From an uncultured Oceanospirillaceae bacterium (GTDB lineage: Bacteria; Pseudomonadota; Gammaproteobacteria; Pseudomonadales; Oceanobacteraceae), in assembly GCA_937974825.1 (NCBI GenBank), contig CALJVD010000042.1:1-10251 (forward strand): a stretch of 10,251 nt of DNA, given 5' to 3'. The position numbers were made by a program, and so were the translations under genes. Shown here piece after piece: positions 7,677 through 10,251 of this stretch (positions are counted from its first letter, which is position 1; each line of letters opens with the position of its first letter). The notes beneath the pieces are model-generated. The model saw only the letters and a program-made list of their open reading frames with translations, searched no databases and was not told the origin of the DNA.

Positions 7677-8790
7677 AACTTGGATTCGATGGTTGAAAGG
7701 GAATATATATTCTAAATATCGTTTGTTGCGGTTTGCTAAAGCACTCAATTAACCCTTTATGCTGTTGCATAATTGCCTGAGCGATGGGTAACCCTAATCC
7801 AGTGCCTTCAGCACGCCCAGTAACCATAGGAAAGAACAGCATGTCTTGTAACGACTGCTGAATTCCTGGGCCGTTATCTTCAATTTCTACTAAGCACACC
7901 ATACGGTAACGAGTATCATCAATAGTAAACTGTCGCAGTACTCGTGTTCTAAAAATAATTTTAGGTTCTGTATTGCTTGGGTTCTCTACCAATGCCTGAG
8001 CTGCATTGCGTGCAATATTTAACACCACCTGAATGAGCTGGTCTAAATCGGCCACCAGCTGTGGCAGACTAGGGTCGTAGTCACGCTCAATAGTGATTTC
8101 TTCGGCCATTTCGGCTTGCACTATAGAACACACGCGCTCTAATACTTGGTGAATATTGATCGGTTTAAGATCCAACATTCGGTGTGAGCCCAGCATGCGC
8201 TCTACCAGATGCGCGAGTCGGTCGACTTCACTGATAATAAGATCGGTGTACTCATGCAAACTAGGGTTGCTTAACTCGCGGGCAAGCAACTGCGCCGCAG
8301 CACGAATTCCGCCTAATGGATTACGAACTTCATGCGCCATACCTAGCACCAATGCTTGCGTGGCTTGATTTGTCGCTAGTAAGTTGCCTTCTCGGCTTCT
8401 GCGCAAAGTACGGTCTTGAGAAATTAACTCAAGCAGTAGCTCTGTGCCATCGCTGTTAGGGGTCGCTGTATAATCTAGCGTAATGATTTGTTCGTTATAA
8501 GGAAGGTATAAGCGAACTTCTCGGCGGGTATAAGGACGCTTATCGGCCAGTGCATTACGCACAGCATCTAACGAGGCTTCTTCCTGCCAATGAAACAAAG
8601 CAATGGATTGCCCCGTTAAGTGGCTACGACTGGTCGCCAACAGTTGTTCAGCGGCGTTATTAGCGTAAAGCACGCGAAGCTGCTCATCTAATAACAGCAC
8701 CGCCGTACTTAACTGTTCCAACATTGAGTTGGCAGTATTGAGGGCGTCTCGCATACTGGCCGTTTCCATTCTGTTCATGAGAGCATCCAT
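7675..8790 (-). CDS. ntrB: Nitrogen regulation sensor histidine kinase NtrB (NR-II)
   Basis: Cytoplasmic kinase/phosphatase, also called glnL, that phosphorylates NtrC when nitrogen is short and, with the PII protein, dephosphorylates it when nitrogen is plentiful. It has 371 residues and no membrane segments. The N-terminal PAS domain spans about 20-125. The dimerisation/phosphotransfer helix carries His153 in MAHEVRNPLGG. The ATP-binding domain has the N box around 258-262 (NIARNA), G1 motif DNGPGI at 305-310 and G2 motif GTGLGL at 329-334. The start is uncertain: ATG at 8790 lies 12 bp after the glnA stop and has no visible Shine-Dalgarno, while ATG at 8778 (Met5) has a weak GGA 7 nt upstream. 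Both keep the whole PAS domain. It is cotranscribed with ntrC, and probably with glnA. Confidence 0.97.
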   Translation of the reverse strand: MDALMNRMETASMRDALNTANSMLEQLSTAVLLLDEQLRVLYANNAAEQLLATSRSHLTGQSIALFHWQEEASLDAVRNALADKRPYTRREVRLYLPYNEQIITLDYTATPNSDGTELLLELISQDRTLRRSREGNLLATNQATQALVLGMAHEVRNPLGGIRAAAQLLARELSNPSLHEYTDLIISEVDRLAHLVERMLGSHRMLDLKPINIHQVLERVCSIVQAEMAEEITIERDYDPSLPQLVADLDQLIQVVLNIARNAAQALVENPSNTEPKIIFRTRVLRQFTIDDTRYRMVCLVEIEDNGPGIQQSLQDMLFFPMVTGRAEGTGLGLPIAQAIMQQHKGLIECFSKPQQTIFRIYIPFQPSNPS

Positions 8791-8802
8791 GCTAAACCAT
8801 TT

Positions 8803-10209
8803 TCACAGACTGTAGTACATATCAAATTCAATAGGGTGCACCGACTGGCGATAACGCGTGACTTCTTCCATCTTACAGTCGATATAAGCATTCAACATAT
8901 CCTTAGTGAACACACCGCCCGCTAACAAGAACTGCATATCATTACGTAAAGCATCTAAGGCCACGTCTAATCCATGCGCCACTTGTGGAATATTATTACT
9001 TTCTTCCGCAGGTAAGTCGTAAAGGTTTTTATCCATCGCATCACCCGGATCAATCTTATTGATAATCCCATCGATACCCGCCATCAATAAGGCAGAGAAA
9101 GCCAGATAAGGGTTAGCGGTTGGGTCGGGGAAACGACATTCAATACGTTTCGCTTTCGGGCTTGCTACGTAAGGCACACGAATAGAGGCGCTACGGTTAC
9201 GGGCTGAGTAAGCCAACATAACAGGGGCTTCAAAACCTGGAACCAAACGCTTGTACGAGTTAATACTTGGATTGGTTAAAGCATTAAGTGCCTTAGCGTG
9301 CTTAATAATGCCTCCAATGTAATAGAGGGACATTTGCGATAAGCCCGCATAGCTATCACCAGCAAATAGGTTGACCCCATTTTTCGCTAACGACATATGA
9401 ATATGCATACCCGAGCCGTTATCGCCCACTAAGGGTTTTGGCATAAATGTCGCGGTTTTATTATGGGCATGCGCCACGTTGTGTACGCAGTATTTTAATA
9501 ACTGTACTTCGTCGGCTTTTTTAACCAAAGTGTTAAAAGCCACACCGATTTCACATTGTCCAGCGTTTGCCACCTCATGGTGATGCACTTCAATTTCAAG
9601 TCCAACAGACTTCATTGCCATGCACATATCACCACGCACAGTTTGTAATGAGTCAACGGGTGGCACTGGGAAGTAACCCCCTTTAACGCGCGGACGGTGA
9701 CCAGTGTTTTTACCTTCTGTTAAACCAGACGACGACCATGCACCTTCGTCACTGTGAATTTCTAAATTCACTTTGTTCATATCGTTCTGCCATTCGACCG
9801 AATCGAAGACAAAGAACTCAGGTTCTGGACCAAAGAAAGCGGTATCGGCGATACCGGTCGATTTTAAATATTCTTCCGCACGATGCGCAATTGAACGTGG
9901 ATCACGCTCATAACCGGTTAGGGTACTTGGTTCAACCACATCACAGCGAACAATTACGGTCGTCTGGTCTGCAAATGGGTCTAATACAGCGGTCGAGTCA
10001 TCTGGTAGCAACGTCATATCAGAGGCTTCAATGCCTTTCCATCCATGAATTGAAGAACCATCAAACATCTTACCTTCACCAAAAGCATCGGCATCGAGTG
10101 TGTCAGCAGGGAAAGTAATATGATGCTCTTTACCTAAAGTATCGGTGAAGCGAAAGTCCACCCATTCCGCTTGGTGCGTTTGAATGAGTTCGAGTGTTTT
10201 GTTTGACAT
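8803..10209 (-). CDS. glnA: Glutamine synthetase, type I (adenylylated form)
   Basis: Makes glutamine from glutamate, ammonia and ATP as a cytoplasmic dodecamer. The 468 residues are the usual GSI-beta length. Active-site residues fall where the family numbering places them: Asp50 in KMFDGSS, metal ligands Glu129, Glu131, Glu212, Glu220, His269 and Glu357, Glu327 of the flap, and Arg321, Arg339 and Arg359. Tyr397 in KNLYDLPAEE is the adenylylation site, so GlnE and PII control of activity is expected, with those genes elsewhere. ATG at 10209 has AGAGG 5 nt upstream. It is the first gene of the block, and the window ends 42 bp upstream. A sigma-54 -12 element appears to lie at the very edge, which would give nitrogen control through NtrC encoded two genes downstream. 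No anomalies are seen. Confidence 0.99.
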   Translation of the reverse strand: MSNKTLELIQTHQAEWVDFRFTDTLGKEHHITFPADTLDADAFGEGKMFDGSSIHGWKGIEASDMTLLPDDSTAVLDPFADQTTVIVRCDVVEPSTLTGYERDPRSIAHRAEEYLKSTGIADTAFFGPEPEFFVFDSVEWQNDMNKVNLEIHSDEGAWSSSGLTEGKNTGHRPRVKGGYFPVPPVDSLQTVRGDMCMAMKSVGLEIEVHHHEVANAGQCEIGVAFNTLVKKADEVQLLKYCVHNVAHAHNKTATFMPKPLVGDNGSGMHIHMSLAKNGVNLFAGDSYAGLSQMSLYYIGGIIKHAKALNALTNPSINSYKRLVPGFEAPVMLAYSARNRSASIRVPYVASPKAKRIECRFPDPTANPYLAFSALLMAGIDGIINKIDPGDAMDKNLYDLPAEESNNIPQVAHGLDVALDALRNDMQFLLAGGVFTKDMLNAYIDCKMEEVTRYRQSVHPIEFDMYYSL

Positions 10210-10214
10210 AGAAA

Positions 10215-10219
10215 CCTCT
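10215..10219 (-). promoter_or_regulatory. Ribosome-binding site of glnA
   Basis: AGAGG on the minus strand with a 5-nt spacer to the ATG at 10209. It supports this start. Confidence 0.7.
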
Positions 10220-10246
10220 AAAGTCAGTGAGTAACACTAGGTCTCT

Positions 10247-10251
10247 TGCAA
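10247..10251 (-). promoter_or_regulatory. Probable -12 half of a sigma-54 promoter for glnA (truncated)
   Basis: The last bases of the window read TTGCA on the minus strand, 42 nt before the glnA ATG. The gltBD promoter has its TTGCA 45 nt before its ATG, and the nine bases TTGCAAGAG are identical in the two leaders. The -24 half would lie just beyond the window, so this stays partial. The predicted start is near 10236 with a leader of about 27 nt. Confidence 0.5.

Noticed and set aside
7415..7715. Two plus-strand open frames over the start of ntrC
   Set aside because: They overlap each other and the receiver domain of NtrC, whose Asp54 and Lys104 are conserved. No recognisable product.
9738..10118. 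A 126-codon plus-strand frame opposite glnA
   Set aside because: The longest antisense frame, but it covers the highly conserved N-terminal half of glnA and its protein has no recognisable features.
10210..10251. Glutamine riboswitch or structured leader before glnA
   Set aside because: Only 42 bases are visible, the likely leader is about 27 nt, and no long stem is apparent.
1..10251. A novel defence, mobile or biosynthetic system
   Set aside because: All five genes belong to well-known nitrogen-assimilation families with intact motifs. No transposase, integrase, repeat array or unrecognised gene is present.

Overview
The window carries one co-oriented block of nitrogen-assimilation genes, all on the minus strand. 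Read in the direction of transcription (right to left) the order is glnA (glutamine synthetase), ntrB (nitrogen sensor kinase), ntrC (sigma-54 activator), a 181-bp regulatory gap, gltB (glutamate synthase large subunit) and gltD (small subunit, cut off by the left edge of the window). Almost every base is coding. No mobile element, CRISPR array, tRNA or rRNA was seen.

The organism looks like a gammaproteobacterium of intermediate GC content (roughly half, judged by eye). The adenylylatable 468-residue GlnA and the glnA-ntrB-ntrC order fit Gammaproteobacteria. A marine, Oceanospirillales-like lineage is a guess only. The two GOGAT subunits resemble the form I associate with beta- and alphaproteobacteria more than the E. 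coli or Pseudomonas form.

Layout: positions 8803-10209 hold glnA, and the last 42 bases of the window are its leader, ending in what looks like the -12 half of a sigma-54 promoter. The ntrB gene (7675-8790) follows glnA after 12 bp, and ntrC (6266-7666) follows ntrB after 8 bp, with the ntrB stop codon inside the ntrC ribosome-binding site. Positions 6085-6265 are the main regulatory region. It has a textbook -24/-12 sigma-54 promoter and three NtrC-type dyads, the upper two placed like the enhancer of E. coli glnAp2. The gltB gene (1363-6084) and gltD (1-1349) are 13 bp apart and surely cotranscribed.

How the genes work together (family knowledge plus inference): under nitrogen limitation NtrB phosphorylates NtrC. 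NtrC-P then activates sigma-54 polymerase at the gltBD promoter, and probably at glnA, so both halves of the GS-GOGAT cycle are induced together by the regulator encoded between them. The genes themselves are ordinary housekeeping families. The notable content is this linkage and the intergenic regulatory architecture, which differs from the Lrp-controlled gltBD of E. coli. I found no evidence for a novel defence, mobile or biosynthetic system.
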